Assembly: GCA_041905595.1 (NCBI GenBank) | Contig: JAYRKT010000004.1 | Span: 62,001 to 126,000 of the forward strand | Source: Aliitabrizicola sp041905595 | Lineage (GTDB): Bacteria > Pseudomonadota > Alphaproteobacteria > Rhodobacterales > Rhodobacteraceae | Reading direction: 5' to 3' | Length of the DNA: 64,000 nucleotides | In this document: positions 27,385 to 35,900 of the stretch, one piece after another | How positions within the stretch are numbered: the stretch's first letter is position 1 | How the letters are laid out: each line of letters starts with the position of its first letter | Made by a program: the position numbers and the translations under genes | The notes under the pieces: generated by a model | The model's input: the letters and a program-made list of their open reading frames with translations, nothing else | Told to the model about the DNA's origin: nothing | Database searches by the model: none

Positions 27385-27531
27385 GCGCAGCGCGTTGAGA
27401 TGGCGTTGCATCCCGGCTCGCGGGGTGGCGCGGACAGGGGTCCGCACGGCCAGTACGCCATCCAAGCCATTGTAACGATGGCGCCCAACCGGCCCGGCGC
27501 AAAGCGCGGCCGAAACCATGGTGACTTCAGA

Positions 27532-28821
27532 ATGTCTTCGATCCTTACCAATACCAGCTCGATGGTTGCCCTTCAGACGCTGAAAAGCGTCAACGCGAGC
27601 CTCGCCAAAACCCAGGACGAAATCTCCACCGGCAAGAAGGTTGCTTCGGCCAAGGACAATGCCGCAGTCTGGGCGATCTCGAAGGTGATGGAGGCCGATG
27701 CCGACAGCTTCAAGGGCATCTCCGACAGCCTTTCGGTCGGCTCTTCGACTGTGTCGGTGGCGCGTACGGCCGCCGAGACCACGACGGATCTGCTGAAATC
27801 GATCAAGGAAAAGATCGTGGCGGCGCAGGCCGACAACGTCGACCGCGCAAAGCTTCAGACCGACATCTCGGCGCTTACGAAACAGATCGAATCCACCGTC
27901 AACGCCGCCCAGTTCAACGGTCTGAACCTGGTCAACGGTTCGGTCACGACGACGAACACCAACGGCGCCACCGGAGTCAACGTCTTGTCCTCACTCGACC
28001 GTGACTCGGCCGGCAACGTGACAGCCAGCTCGATCGGCGTCGATGCGCAGAACCTTTCCCTCGCATCGGGCACCGCTTTGAGTGGTCTGGCCGCTTCAGT
28101 CGGCGCGGATCCGGGCGCTCTCGGCGTGATCGAGGCAAATGACGGCGGAACCAACGATTCGATCACGCTCGACACCTTCGCTTTCCTCGATGCCAGTGGC
28201 GGGGCCACAGGCGGCGCGGCACTCAGCCGGACGGCCGCCGGGGTGGACAATTCGGTCGGTAGCGGTCTTGTCGAAGGCGACGAACTCCGCCTGCGGATCG
28301 GATCGGTCGAAGGCCGCTACACCATCAAGGAAGGCGACACCGCCGAGGCGATCGTTGGCGGGCTGAAGAATGCCCTGATTTCAGGCGGGATCGACAGCGC
28401 CTCCTTCACGCTCGATATCACCACGGCTGGCGAATTGACCGTCACCAACCAGACCAACAGCGCCGAAACCTTTGCTTTCTCGGCGACTCGCGGGTCGGGC
28501 GGGCTGGCGGCGCTTTCGTCGATGGATGTCTCGACTGCATCCGGGGCAGAGGACGCGCTTGCTTCGATTGAAGGGATGATCCAGACGGCGATTGATGCCT
28601 CGGCCGCCTTCGGTTCGGTCCAAAGCCGCATCGAGACGCAGACGAGTTTCGTCAGTGATCTGGTCGACGCCCTGAAATCCGGTATCGGCGCGATGGTCGA
28701 TGCCGACATGGAGGAAGCTTCGGCCCGACTGACCGCGCTACAGACCCAGCAACAGCTGGGGATCCAGTCGCTGTCCATCGCCAACCAGGCGCCGCAGAGC
28801 ATCCTGAAACTGTTCCAGTGA
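27532..28821 (+). CDS. fliC: Flagellin
   Basis: This 429-residue filament subunit has a conserved N-terminal helix region (SSILTNTSSMVALQTLKSVN, ISTGKKVASAKDNAA) and C-terminal helix region (MEEASARLTALQTQQQLGIQ) that form the filament core, with a variable middle of about 200 residues rich in Ser, Gly and Asp. ATG 27532 is chosen since the family begins there; the site upstream is a weak GGTGA. A hairpin follows the stop codon. FlaF and FlbT are encoded next. Confidence 0.95.
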   Translation: MSSILTNTSSMVALQTLKSVNASLAKTQDEISTGKKVASAKDNAAVWAISKVMEADADSFKGISDSLSVGSSTVSVARTAAETTTDLLKSIKEKIVAAQADNVDRAKLQTDISALTKQIESTVNAAQFNGLNLVNGSVTTTNTNGATGVNVLSSLDRDSAGNVTASSIGVDAQNLSLASGTALSGLAASVGADPGALGVIEANDGGTNDSITLDTFAFLDASGGATGGAALSRTAAGVDNSVGSGLVEGDELRLRIGSVEGRYTIKEGDTAEAIVGGLKNALISGGIDSASFTLDITTAGELTVTNQTNSAETFAFSATRGSGGLAALSSMDVSTASGAEDALASIEGMIQTAIDASAAFGSVQSRIETQTSFVSDLVDALKSGIGAMVDADMEEASARLTALQTQQQLGIQSLSIANQAPQSILKLFQ

Positions 28822-28840
28822 TGATCCGAGACTGACAAGT

Positions 28841-28866
28841 CGCCGGGCCGGAAAACTGGCCCGGCG
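28841..28866 (+). other. Hairpin after the flagellin gene
   Basis: CGCCGGGCC (28841-28849) and GGCCCGGCG (28858-28866) form a perfect 9-bp stem with loop GGAAAACT, 20 bases after the flagellin stop. No U-tract follows. It probably protects the flagellin mRNA or partly terminates transcription before flaF. Confidence 0.6.
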
Positions 28867-28907
28867 ATTCGACTGCCTCGCTTGAACCGATCAGGAAAGT
28901 ATCAATC

Positions 28908-29285
28908 GTGAATGCACTCGATCTGGCCAAAACGGCCTATGTCGGAACGGCCGCACCCGCCCGGACGCTGCGCAGCATAGAGTATGGACTGTTTGCCAAA
29001 GTCACGCAGGCGCTGCAGGCCGCCTGTTCCGCCGGACGGTCGGACTTTCCCCGGCTCGCCGCCGCGCTCCATGACAATCGCAGCCTCTGGACGGCCCTTG
29101 CTGCGGACATCGCCCAGCCTGGCAACCAGCTTCCGGCCACGCTCAAGGCGCAGCTTTTCCAGCTTTACCAATTCACGGATCACCACAGTCGCAAGCTTCT
29201 TTCCGGAGATGGCGAGCCTGATGTGCTCGTTGACATCAACCTGGCAATCATGCGCGGCCTGCGCGCGACAGGCGGTGCAGCATGA
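28908..29285 (+). CDS. flaF: Flagellar biosynthesis regulator FlaF
   Basis: This 125-residue protein belongs to the alphaproteobacterial FlaF family, which promotes flagellin production opposite to FlbT. The start is GTG 28908 with AGGAAAG upstream. Family-like segments are RTLRSIEYGLFAKVTQAL near residue 20 and DNRSLWTALAADIA in the middle. Its stop overlaps the flbT start by 4 bases. Confidence 0.9.
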   Translation: MNALDLAKTAYVGTAAPARTLRSIEYGLFAKVTQALQAACSAGRSDFPRLAAALHDNRSLWTALAADIAQPGNQLPATLKAQLFQLYQFTDHHSRKLLSGDGEPDVLVDINLAIMRGLRATGGAA

Positions 29286-29686
29286 CGGGACTGGTCCTGA
29301 AGCTCGCGCCCAAAGAGCGGGTGCTGATCAATGGTGCCGTGATCGAGAATGGCGACCGACGGTCGCGTCTCGCCATCATGACACCAAATGCGCATATCCT
29401 CAGGCTGCGGGATGCCATCCATCCTGAACAGGCGAATACGCCTGTGCGGCGTGTCTGCTACATCGCCCAGTTGGTGCTGTCCGGCGATGCGGACCCGTCC
29501 GAAGCGCGCCTGCAGCTGCTTCGCGGGATCGAGCAGCTGAGCCAAGTCCTGACCGACCATGACAGTCGGACGCTGCTGGCCGGGGCAACGACGGCAATCC
29601 AGCAGGGTCTGACCTATCAGGCCCTGAAGTGTCTGCGGGGCCTTCTTCCGCGAGAAGAGCGGCTTTTCGCAGCAGGGATCCGATGA
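29282..29686 (+). CDS. flbT: Flagellin mRNA regulator FlbT
   Basis: This 134-residue protein of the FlbT family restrains flagellin synthesis after transcription by acting on flagellin mRNA. The N-terminal LVLKLAPKERVLINGAVIENG and the middle TPVRRVCYIAQLVLSG are typical. It is coupled to flaF and to the next gene by ATGA-type overlaps. The hairpin and leader of flagellin mRNA upstream are the natural targets to consider. Confidence 0.92.
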   Translation: MTGLVLKLAPKERVLINGAVIENGDRRSRLAIMTPNAHILRLRDAIHPEQANTPVRRVCYIAQLVLSGDADPSEARLQLLRGIEQLSQVLTDHDSRTLLAGATTAIQQGLTYQALKCLRGLLPREERLFAAGIR

Positions 29687-30531
29687 CGGCCTCGGTCGCA
29701 CTTCCCTTCGGCGGACTGTCCGGCTGGGTCTACCTGCAACGGACCCGGACGGCGCAGGAGGCAATCGTCGCCGCCGATCCGCAGAACCTGCGCGACGAAG
29801 CCTATTTCCGCCAAAAGATCACAACCGTCACAAGCGCCGAGGAGCTGGTCGCCGATCGGCGCCTGCTGAAGGTCGCCCTGGGCGCCTTCGGACTCGAGGG
29901 CGACATCGGGAACCGATACTTCATCCGAAAGGTCCTGGAAGATGGCTCCGGAGAGGATTCCGATCTTGCCAACAGGTTGTCGGACAAGAACTATCTCGCT
30001 TTGACCCAGGCCTTTGGCTTTGACCAGGAAGGCGGGGCAAAGACGTCAACTGACGGCTTTGCCGACACCATTCTGAAGGCCTATCGAAGCAAGGCCTTCC
30101 AGTCCGCTGTCGGCGAGCGAAGCAACGCGCTGCGCCTTGCGTTGAATGCCGACGAAGCATTGGGGGACATCGCCTCGTCCTCCTCGAACGAAAACACGAA
30201 ATGGTACAAGATCCTCGGATCGGCGCCGTTGCGGCAGGTCTTCATGACTGCCTTCAACCTGCCGAAGGCGTTTTCATCGCAGGATCTGGACCAGCAACTC
30301 GCGGGCATGAAGCAACGTGCCGAACAACTGTTCGGAAGCAACAGCGTCAGCCAGTTTGCGGATGCAGACAAGCGCGCCTCCCTTGTCCGTCGTTACATGG
30401 TCCTGGCGGGCGATGACGTGTCGACCGCCACCACCGGCAGACTGGGAGCCGCGCTTGCCGTGCTGCAGGCGGGGACAACGGGCGCGGATACAACCGGCAC
30501 CCTTCTGTCCGTCCTGCTCAAGCGTGCCTAG
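29683..30531 (+). CDS. DUF1217-family flagellar-cluster protein
   Basis: This 282-residue protein resembles DUF1217, a family found only beside flagellar genes in Rhodobacterales and relatives. Recognisable features are a repeated DxxxFRQKI / GLEGDIGNRYFIRKVLEDG pattern and KNYLALTQAFGF. ATG 29683 overlaps the flbT stop by 4 bases; the longer frame is unsupported. Its last 4 bases overlap convergent fliI. Molecular role is unknown; there is no signal peptide, so a cytoplasmic or exported flagellar component is possible. Confidence 0.75.
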   Translation: MTASVALPFGGLSGWVYLQRTRTAQEAIVAADPQNLRDEAYFRQKITTVTSAEELVADRRLLKVALGAFGLEGDIGNRYFIRKVLEDGSGEDSDLANRLSDKNYLALTQAFGFDQEGGAKTSTDGFADTILKAYRSKAFQSAVGERSNALRLALNADEALGDIASSSSNENTKWYKILGSAPLRQVFMTAFNLPKAFSSQDLDQQLAGMKQRAEQLFGSNSVSQFADADKRASLVRRYMVLAGDDVSTATTGRLGAALAVLQAGTTGADTTGTLLSVLLKRA

Positions 30532-31838
30532 CCAGCAAGGCAGGCGGCCAATCGGCGGAAACTTCCATCAATCCCGTCGGGGGCGTCTTCAGAAACGAAA
30601 CCGTCCAGTGCTGGCCAGGCGCGGATCGCCTGATCGATCAGTGAATCGCTGCCCGAGGTGTAAAGCCCGGTCTGGATCATCAGTTCGGCCCGATCATAGG
30701 CGCCCAGCAGCTTTCTCGCCTGCTGGATCAGGGCATTCTCTTCTTCAGTGGCGGCACCGGGCAGGCTCCGGGAAACGGATCGCAAGAGATCGATCGCCGG
30801 ATAGCGCCCCCGCTCCGCGATCTTGCGGTCCAGCACAACATGACCGTCCAGCACGCCACGAAGGATATCGGCAACAGGTTCATCCATGTCCGATCCGGGG
30901 ACCAGAACGCTGAACACCGCAGTAATGTCGCCCCACCCTTCCGGGCCCGGCCCGGCCCGCTCTGCCAGCGACATGATCAGATGCGCGACGGACGGGGGAT
31001 ATCCCCCCAGGGCGCCCTCTTCTCCCGCCGCCAAAGCGATCTCGCGATGCGCCTCGGCAAAGCGTGTCACGGAGTCGGCGAGAAGAAGTACGTGTCGGCC
31101 CTGATCGCGAAAATGCTCCGCCACCGCCATGGCTGCCCAGAGGCATCGCCTCCTGATAAGCGGAGACTGGTCTGATGTCGCCGCCACCACGACCGCCCGG
31201 GCCATCCCGCGTTCCCCCAGGACCGCCTCGGTGAATTCGCGCAGTTCCCGACCGCGCTCGCCGACGAGGCCGATGACCACGACATCGGCCGCCATGCCCC
31301 GCGCCAGTTTTGCCAGCAACGAGGATTTGCCGACACCCGAACCCGCGAACAATCCGATCCGTTGCCCCTGCACGATGGGAAGCATGGTGTCGAATACCGC
31401 GACTCCGGTCGACAGCCGCTGCCCAAGCCGCCCCCGTGTCGCTGCGGCCGGGGCGGAGGCACGCAAAGGACGGGGCCGTTCGCCGCGCAGCAGCGGCCTC
31501 CCGTCAAGCGGCTTTCCAAAAGGATCAACGATCCGGCCAATCCAGCCGTCATCCGGCGCAATGTCCGACTGGCCGACAAGGGCAACCTCGTCCCCGATCG
31601 CGATCCCTTCCAATCGGTCATCTGGAAGCACGGTCAGCCCGTCGCGCGAGAGGCGCAACACCTCTCCCCCGGTCTGGCGCAGCGCAGAGGTGATGCGAAC
31701 CCGGTCCCCAAGGCAGGCGATCTGCGACAACCCGGCGACGCGAAGGGTATCGCTTTCCACCTCTATTACACGCCCGATGCGGGTGATGACCGGAATGACC
31801 CCGATTTCGGCCCGCAGCGCCCCGAATACATCCGACAT
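30528..31838 (-). CDS. fliI: Flagellum-specific ATPase FliI
   Basis: This 436-residue hexameric ATPase of the type III flagellar export system is related to F1-ATPase beta. Walker A is GLFAGSGVGKSS, Walker B is HVLLLADSVTRFAE, and GEEGALGGYPPSV is a family segment. It is transcribed alone leftward, divergent from flgB. FliH-like and FliJ-like partners are not adjacent; a FliH-like gene is at 47657. Confidence 0.94.
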   Translation of the reverse strand: MSDVFGALRAEIGVIPVITRIGRVIEVESDTLRVAGLSQIACLGDRVRITSALRQTGGEVLRLSRDGLTVLPDDRLEGIAIGDEVALVGQSDIAPDDGWIGRIVDPFGKPLDGRPLLRGERPRPLRASAPAAATRGRLGQRLSTGVAVFDTMLPIVQGQRIGLFAGSGVGKSSLLAKLARGMAADVVVIGLVGERGRELREFTEAVLGERGMARAVVVAATSDQSPLIRRRCLWAAMAVAEHFRDQGRHVLLLADSVTRFAEAHREIALAAGEEGALGGYPPSVAHLIMSLAERAGPGPEGWGDITAVFSVLVPGSDMDEPVADILRGVLDGHVVLDRKIAERGRYPAIDLLRSVSRSLPGAATEEENALIQQARKLLGAYDRAELMIQTGLYTSGSDSLIDQAIRAWPALDGFVSEDAPDGIDGSFRRLAACLAG

Positions 31839-31885
31839 CGCACGCCCTCTTCAGCTTCGCCTTACGCTTTCTAAAGGAATCAGCC

Positions 31886-31901
31886 TTAAGCCTTGATGAA
31901 G
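31886..31901 (+). promoter_or_regulatory. CtrA-like repeat between fliI and flgB
   Basis: TTAAG (31886-31890), six bases, TGAAG (31897-31901) shows the 11-base period of CtrA sites, with 7 of 10 matches to TTAAC-N6-TTAAC. It lies in the 83-base divergent gap, 21 bases before the flgB ATG. A match at this level could occur by chance. Confidence 0.38.
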
Positions 31902-31921
31902 CAGACCGAGGGAGAACCCCG

Positions 31922-32275
31922 ATGTTTCAACAGCTTGCGATTCTGAAAATGGCTGGCGCGCTTGCTTCCCATGCTGGCCGACGGCAAGAGGTGATTGCCG
32001 AAAACATTGCCCAGGCGGACACTCCCGGTTACCGGGCCCGCGATCTGGCCGATTTCGCCTCGACCTATGACGCCGCCGATGCCGGATCTCCCCGGCCCGA
32101 GGGCGAAGCAATCGTTGTTCCTCCAGCGGGAGCGACCTCCCCCAATGGCAACACGGTGTCGCTCGAATCCGAGATGGTTCGCGCCGCCGATGTGAAACAG
32201 CAGCACGACCTTGCCTTGTCGGTCTATCGCAACATGGTCAGCGTTCTGCGCACCAGCCTTGGCCGGTCAAGCTGA
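31922..32275 (+). CDS. flgB: Flagellar basal-body rod protein FlgB
   Basis: This 117-residue proximal rod protein has the N-terminal rod motif (ENIAQADTPGYRARD). It is the first gene of a long plus-strand operon, flgB-flgC-fliE-fliQ-flgF-flgG-flgA-flgH-fliL, with gaps of 0 to 20 bases. It is exported through the flagellar type III pathway and forms the rod with FlgC, FlgF and FlgG. Confidence 0.92.
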   Translation: MFQQLAILKMAGALASHAGRRQEVIAENIAQADTPGYRARDLADFASTYDAADAGSPRPEGEAIVVPPAGATSPNGNTVSLESEMVRAADVKQQHDLALSVYRNMVSVLRTSLGRSS

Positions 32276-32283
32276 GGTTCCCG

Positions 32284-32661
32284 ATGAGCGATCTCGTCAG
32301 AACACTTGGCCTTTCGGCCTCGGGGATGGAGGCGCAGGCGATGCGCCTGCGTCATGTCTCCGAAAACATCGCCAATGCCGACACACCCGGCTATCACCGC
32401 AAGACAGTGGAATTCCGCATGGACGGCGAAGGGGACGTTGCCATCGGACCCGTTCAGCTGGATCAGAGCCCGCTGGACCAGATCTATGCGCCGGGCAATC
32501 CGCTGTCGGATGAGACCGGTCATTACGAGGGCTCGAATGTCGATCTGGTGATCGAGATTGCCGACGCCCGTGAGGCGCAGCGCAGCTACGAAGCCAATCT
32601 GAAAATGTTCGACCAGGCCCGGCAGATGGCTCAGGGGCTGCTCGATCTCCTTCGCCGCTGA
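32284..32661 (+). CDS. flgC: Flagellar basal-body rod protein FlgC
   Basis: This 125-residue rod protein has the N-terminal SASGMEAQAMRLRHVSENIANADTPGYHRK pattern (shown in parts: SASGMEAQ, ENIANADTPGYHRK) and C-terminal coiled region ending YEANLKMFDQARQM. It starts 8 bases after flgB. Length and both terminal helices are complete. Confidence 0.93.
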   Translation: MSDLVRTLGLSASGMEAQAMRLRHVSENIANADTPGYHRKTVEFRMDGEGDVAIGPVQLDQSPLDQIYAPGNPLSDETGHYEGSNVDLVIEIADAREAQRSYEANLKMFDQARQMAQGLLDLLRR

Positions 32662-32679
32662 CATCAACGGAGGTCCAGA

Positions 32680-32955
32680 ATGGACGTAAGACAGGCCCTC
32701 GCGGCCCAGACCTATGCCAATGCCAAACCCGCCACCGCGCCGGACGAGGGCGCAAGCCTGGCCGGCATGGCCCGCGACTTTGCAACCACGCTTGAACAGG
32801 GAGAGGATGCGGCCCGGCAGACCATGCTCGGTGAGGCCGATCCTCACCTGCTTGTCCAGGCCCTGTCGCAGACGCAACTCGCCGTCGAGACTGCCGTGAC
32901 GCTGCGCGACAAGGTGGTCGAGGCCTACCAGGAAATCCTTCGGATGCCGGTCTGA
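32680..32955 (+). CDS. fliE: Flagellar hook-basal body protein FliE
   Basis: This 91-residue protein joins the MS ring to the proximal rod. The C-terminal half fits the FliE family (LSQTQLAVETAVTLRDKVVEAYQEILRMPV in parts: AVETAVTLRDKVVEAY, EILRMPV). An AGGTCC-type site precedes ATG 32680. It lies between flgC and fliQ, the usual alphaproteobacterial order. Confidence 0.9.
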   Translation: MDVRQALAAQTYANAKPATAPDEGASLAGMARDFATTLEQGEDAARQTMLGEADPHLLVQALSQTQLAVETAVTLRDKVVEAYQEILRMPV

Positions 32956-32959
32956 TCCG

Positions 32960-33226
32960 ATGACCGAGGCTATGATCGATGATGTCTTGCGTCAGGGCCT
33001 TTGGGTGGCCATGGCGATCGCGTCTCCGCTGTTGCTCGTCGCGCTGGTCGTCGGGCTAGCCGTCGGCCTTTTGCAGGCCCTGACCTCGGTGCAGGAGGCG
33101 ACGCTGACCTTCGTGCCGAAGGTCGGGGCGATGCTTCTGGTCTTCTGGGTCTCGATGAGTTTCATGACCCATACCCTGCTCGCCTTTTTCACCGACCGGA
33201 TCGTGCCGGCCATCGCGGGGGGTTGA
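32960..33226 (+). CDS. fliQ: Flagellar export gate protein FliQ
   Basis: This 88-residue inner-membrane protein has two hydrophobic helices (about residues 13-40 and 48-75) and the family segments VVGLAVGLLQALTSVQEATL and FVPKVGAMLL. FliQ forms the export gate with FliP and FliR. Those two are encoded elsewhere in this island (48515 and 37869). Confidence 0.93.
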   Translation: MTEAMIDDVLRQGLWVAMAIASPLLLVALVVGLAVGLLQALTSVQEATLTFVPKVGAMLLVFWVSMSFMTHTLLAFFTDRIVPAIAGG

Positions 33227-33227
33227 G

Positions 33228-33941
33228 ATGGACTCTGGCATCTATGCGACCCTTGCGCGGCAAAGCGGGCTCCTGCGCGAATTCGCCATCATCTCGGGAA
33301 ACATCGCCAATGCCTCGACGACCGGCTACCGCCGCGAAGAAATGACCTTTTCCGAACATGTCGTCGCGGCGGGGGACGACCCCTCGATCTCTATGCCGAA
33401 CGCCATCGCCCATCGCATTGACCTTGCTCAGGGCGAACTGACCGCTACGGGCGGTAGCCTCGATTTCGCTGTGCAGGGGGAAGGCTTCTTTCTTGTCGAC
33501 ACGCCGGGCGGTCAGCGTCTGACCCGCGCGGGCAGCTTCTCGCCGGGGCCGGACGGCCTGCTGGTCACGCCGGACGGCCATCACCTGCTCGACGAGGGGG
33601 GCTCTTCGGTCTTCGTGCCGCCGGATGCCGGATCCCTCAGCCTGGGCCGGGACGGCACCCTGTCGGCAGATGGGGTGCCGGTCGCCCGGATCGGTCTGTG
33701 GCTGCCCACGCGGCCAGAGACGCTGACGCGCGAACCAGGTGCGCTTTTTTCGGCAACCGGCGGTCTCGAACCGAAGGGCGATCCGGTGATCCTTCAGGGA
33801 TATCTCGAGGACTCAAACGTCAATCCGGTCCACGAAATGACGCGGATGATCGAAGTTCAGAGAGCCTATGAAGCCGGTCAGGCACTGCTCGACCGCGAGG
33901 ATGACCGCATCCGTTCCGTCATCCGCACCCTCGGAGCTTAG
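33228..33941 (+). CDS. flgF: Flagellar basal-body rod protein FlgF
   Basis: This 237-residue distal rod protein starts with the rod N-terminal motif (SGNIANASTTGYRREE) and ends with the matching C-terminal helix (YEAGQALLDREDDRIRSVI). The middle contains the D1-like beta domain (AVQGEGFFLV). It starts one base after fliQ and precedes flgG by 8 bases. Confidence 0.93.
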   Translation: MDSGIYATLARQSGLLREFAIISGNIANASTTGYRREEMTFSEHVVAAGDDPSISMPNAIAHRIDLAQGELTATGGSLDFAVQGEGFFLVDTPGGQRLTRAGSFSPGPDGLLVTPDGHHLLDEGGSSVFVPPDAGSLSLGRDGTLSADGVPVARIGLWLPTRPETLTREPGALFSATGGLEPKGDPVILQGYLEDSNVNPVHEMTRMIEVQRAYEAGQALLDREDDRIRSVIRTLGA

Positions 33942-33949
33942 GAGCAAGA

Positions 33950-34735
33950 ATGAAGGCCTTGCAGATTGCCGCTAGTGGCATGGCCGCCCAGCAGATGCGG
34001 GTGGATGTCGTGTCCAACAACCTCGCCAACATGTCGACGACTGGCTACAACGCCCGCCGTGCCGAGTTCGCAGACCTGCACTATCAGCAGGTCGCGCGAC
34101 CGGGCACGGTCACGGCCGAAGACGGATCTGTTTTGCCAACCGGCGTCCAGATCGGCTTGGGGGTGCGTCCTACCTCGGTTTCAGTCCTGCTTGAACAAGG
34201 GTCGCTCAGCGAAACCGGGGGCGACCTGGATGTCGCCATCGAGGGGCGCGGCTATCTCGAGGTGACGCTGCCTTCGGGCCTGTCAGCCTTTACGCGGGAT
34301 GGCGGCTTGAAGCGCACGGCCGACGGGCTGATCGTCACCTCTGACGGGTATCAGGTCGTGCCCGGGATCACCATTCCCTCGGATGCCCGCAGCGTCTCGA
34401 TCAGTGCATCGGGCGAGGTCTACGCCTATTTCAGCGATGCCGTGCAGCCTCAGCAACTCGGGCAGGTGACCCTTGCAGGCTTTGCCAACGAGAAGGGGCT
34501 CGAGGCGATGGGCTCGAACCTCTACCTCGAGACGGCAGCTTCCGGTCCGCCCAATGTCGGGCCCCCCGGACAGGACGGACTCGGCACGCTGCGTCAGGGC
34601 TATCTGGAGGAAAGCTCGGTCGACTCGGTGCGCGAAGTGACCGAACTCATCAAGGCGCAGCGCGGATACGAGCTGAACGCCAAAGTCATCACCGCCGCCG
34701 ACCAGATGCTCGCGGCCACGACGGCATTGCGGTGA
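33950..34735 (+). CDS. flgG: Flagellar basal-body distal rod protein FlgG
   Basis: This 261-residue protein forms the distal rod. It has ASGMAAQQMRVDVVSNNLANM at the N-terminus (in parts: ASGMAAQQ, VSNNLANMSTTGYN) and LIKAQRGYELNAKVITAADQM at the C-terminus (in parts: LIKAQRGYELN, VITAADQM), the most conserved signatures of the family. Length 261 is standard. An AGGAG site is just before the ATG. Confidence 0.96.
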   Translation: MKALQIAASGMAAQQMRVDVVSNNLANMSTTGYNARRAEFADLHYQQVARPGTVTAEDGSVLPTGVQIGLGVRPTSVSVLLEQGSLSETGGDLDVAIEGRGYLEVTLPSGLSAFTRDGGLKRTADGLIVTSDGYQVVPGITIPSDARSVSISASGEVYAYFSDAVQPQQLGQVTLAGFANEKGLEAMGSNLYLETAASGPPNVGPPGQDGLGTLRQGYLEESSVDSVREVTELIKAQRGYELNAKVITAADQMLAATTALR

Positions 34736-35154
34736 TGCGGGCGGTTGTCCTTCTGCTTCTGCTTGCGGACCCGGCATCGGCTCAAAGCCTGGAGGCGACA
34801 CGCACCCTTCGCGCGCAACATATCCTGACCGAGGACGATATCCGCATCGGAGCCACGGAAACCGCGGGCGCGCTCAGCGATCCGTCCGAGGCGCTCGGGC
34901 TGGAAACACGCACGACGATCTATGCTGGTCGCCCCATCCGGCCCGAGGATCTGGCACCTGCCGCGGTGGTCGAGCGCAATCAGCTCGTACCGCTGGAGTT
35001 TCGCTTGGGTGGGCTGACAATCACGGCGCAGGGCCGGGCCCTGGCCCGCGCCGGGGCGGGCCAGACGATCCGCGCGCTCAATCTGGATTCCCGAACCGTC
35101 GTCACAGGCCGCGTCTTACCCGATGGCCAGATCCTTGTCGGTTCGGCCCCCTGA
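34735..35154 (+). CDS. flgA: Flagellar P-ring assembly chaperone FlgA
   Basis: This 139-residue protein has a short signal peptide (RAVVLLLLLADPASAQS) and a SAF-type domain with the C-terminal GQTIRALNLDSRTVVTGRV pattern typical of FlgA. It helps P-ring assembly in the periplasm. The P-ring protein FlgI itself is not in this window. ATG 34735 overlaps the flgG stop by one base. Confidence 0.9.
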   Translation: MRAVVLLLLLADPASAQSLEATRTLRAQHILTEDDIRIGATETAGALSDPSEALGLETRTTIYAGRPIRPEDLAPAAVVERNQLVPLEFRLGGLTITAQGRALARAGAGQTIRALNLDSRTVVTGRVLPDGQILVGSAP

Positions 35155-35174
35155 TGCACCGGAGAGGTTTCACC

Positions 35175-35894
35175 ATGCGCGTTCTGCTATTTTGTCTTCC
35201 CGCCCTGGCAGCCTGCGCCCGGCTGGCCGATGTAGGTCGGGCGCCGGATTTCTCTTCCACCGAGGGGTCGTCAGAATTCTATGCCCACTACGCAACGCCG
35301 CTTCCGCTGTCCACCTCTCCGGACGGGCCGTCAGACGCCGCCTCGCTCTGGGCCGCGACACCCTCCTCTCTGCTAGGTGATCGCCGGGCGGGATCTCCCG
35401 GGGATATCCTGACGGTGGTCATCGAGATTGATGACAAGGCCGAGATGGTGAACAGTTCGGGACGCAGCCGCGCGGGGGCCGAGAAGCTCGGGATACCTGA
35501 TTTTTTCGGCCTGCCTCAACGGATCGACGAACACCTGCCGGCGGGAGCCAGCATGGCCGATGCCGTCGACATCAATTCGAGCGGCTCCTACGACGGAACC
35601 GGCACCACAAAGCGCAAGGAAAAGCTGATGCTGCGCGTCGCGGTGACCGTGGTCGAACGGTTGCCCAACGATGTCTTGCGCATCGAGGGGCGACAGCAGG
35701 TCAGGGTAAACTTCGAACTGCGTGACCTGATCGTCTCGGGCTACATCCGCGCGGCGGACATCTCGCGTCAGAACGAGATCACCTATGACAAGATCGCCGG
35801 CGCTCAAATCGCCTATGGCGGTCGCGGCCAGATCACGGACGTGCAACAGCCACGCTATGGCCAGCAGGCCGCCGATATTCTTCTGCCGTTCTGA
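35175..35894 (+). CDS. flgH: Flagellar L-ring protein FlgH
   Basis: This 239-residue outer-membrane lipoprotein forms the L ring. The signal peptide ends in a lipobox (LAAC, Cys near residue 14). Family segments include AASLWAATPSSLLGDRRA, GDILTVVIEIDDKAEM and the C-terminal YGGRGQI. ATG 35175 is chosen over ATG 35154 because GGAGAGG stands 8 bases before it and the signal peptide starts there. Confidence 0.94.
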   Translation: MRVLLFCLPALAACARLADVGRAPDFSSTEGSSEFYAHYATPLPLSTSPDGPSDAASLWAATPSSLLGDRRAGSPGDILTVVIEIDDKAEMVNSSGRSRAGAEKLGIPDFFGLPQRIDEHLPAGASMADAVDINSSGSYDGTGTTKRKEKLMLRVAVTVVERLPNDVLRIEGRQQVRVNFELRDLIVSGYIRAADISRQNEITYDKIAGAQIAYGGRGQITDVQQPRYGQQAADILLPF

Positions 35895-35900
35895 GGGCCC

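Noticed and set aside
27319..27531. Sigma-54 promoter before flagellin (TGTGGCAGTTTCGCTTC)
   Set aside because: TGGCA is present, but the GC element at the required distance is CTTC rather than TTGC, so it fails the consensus.
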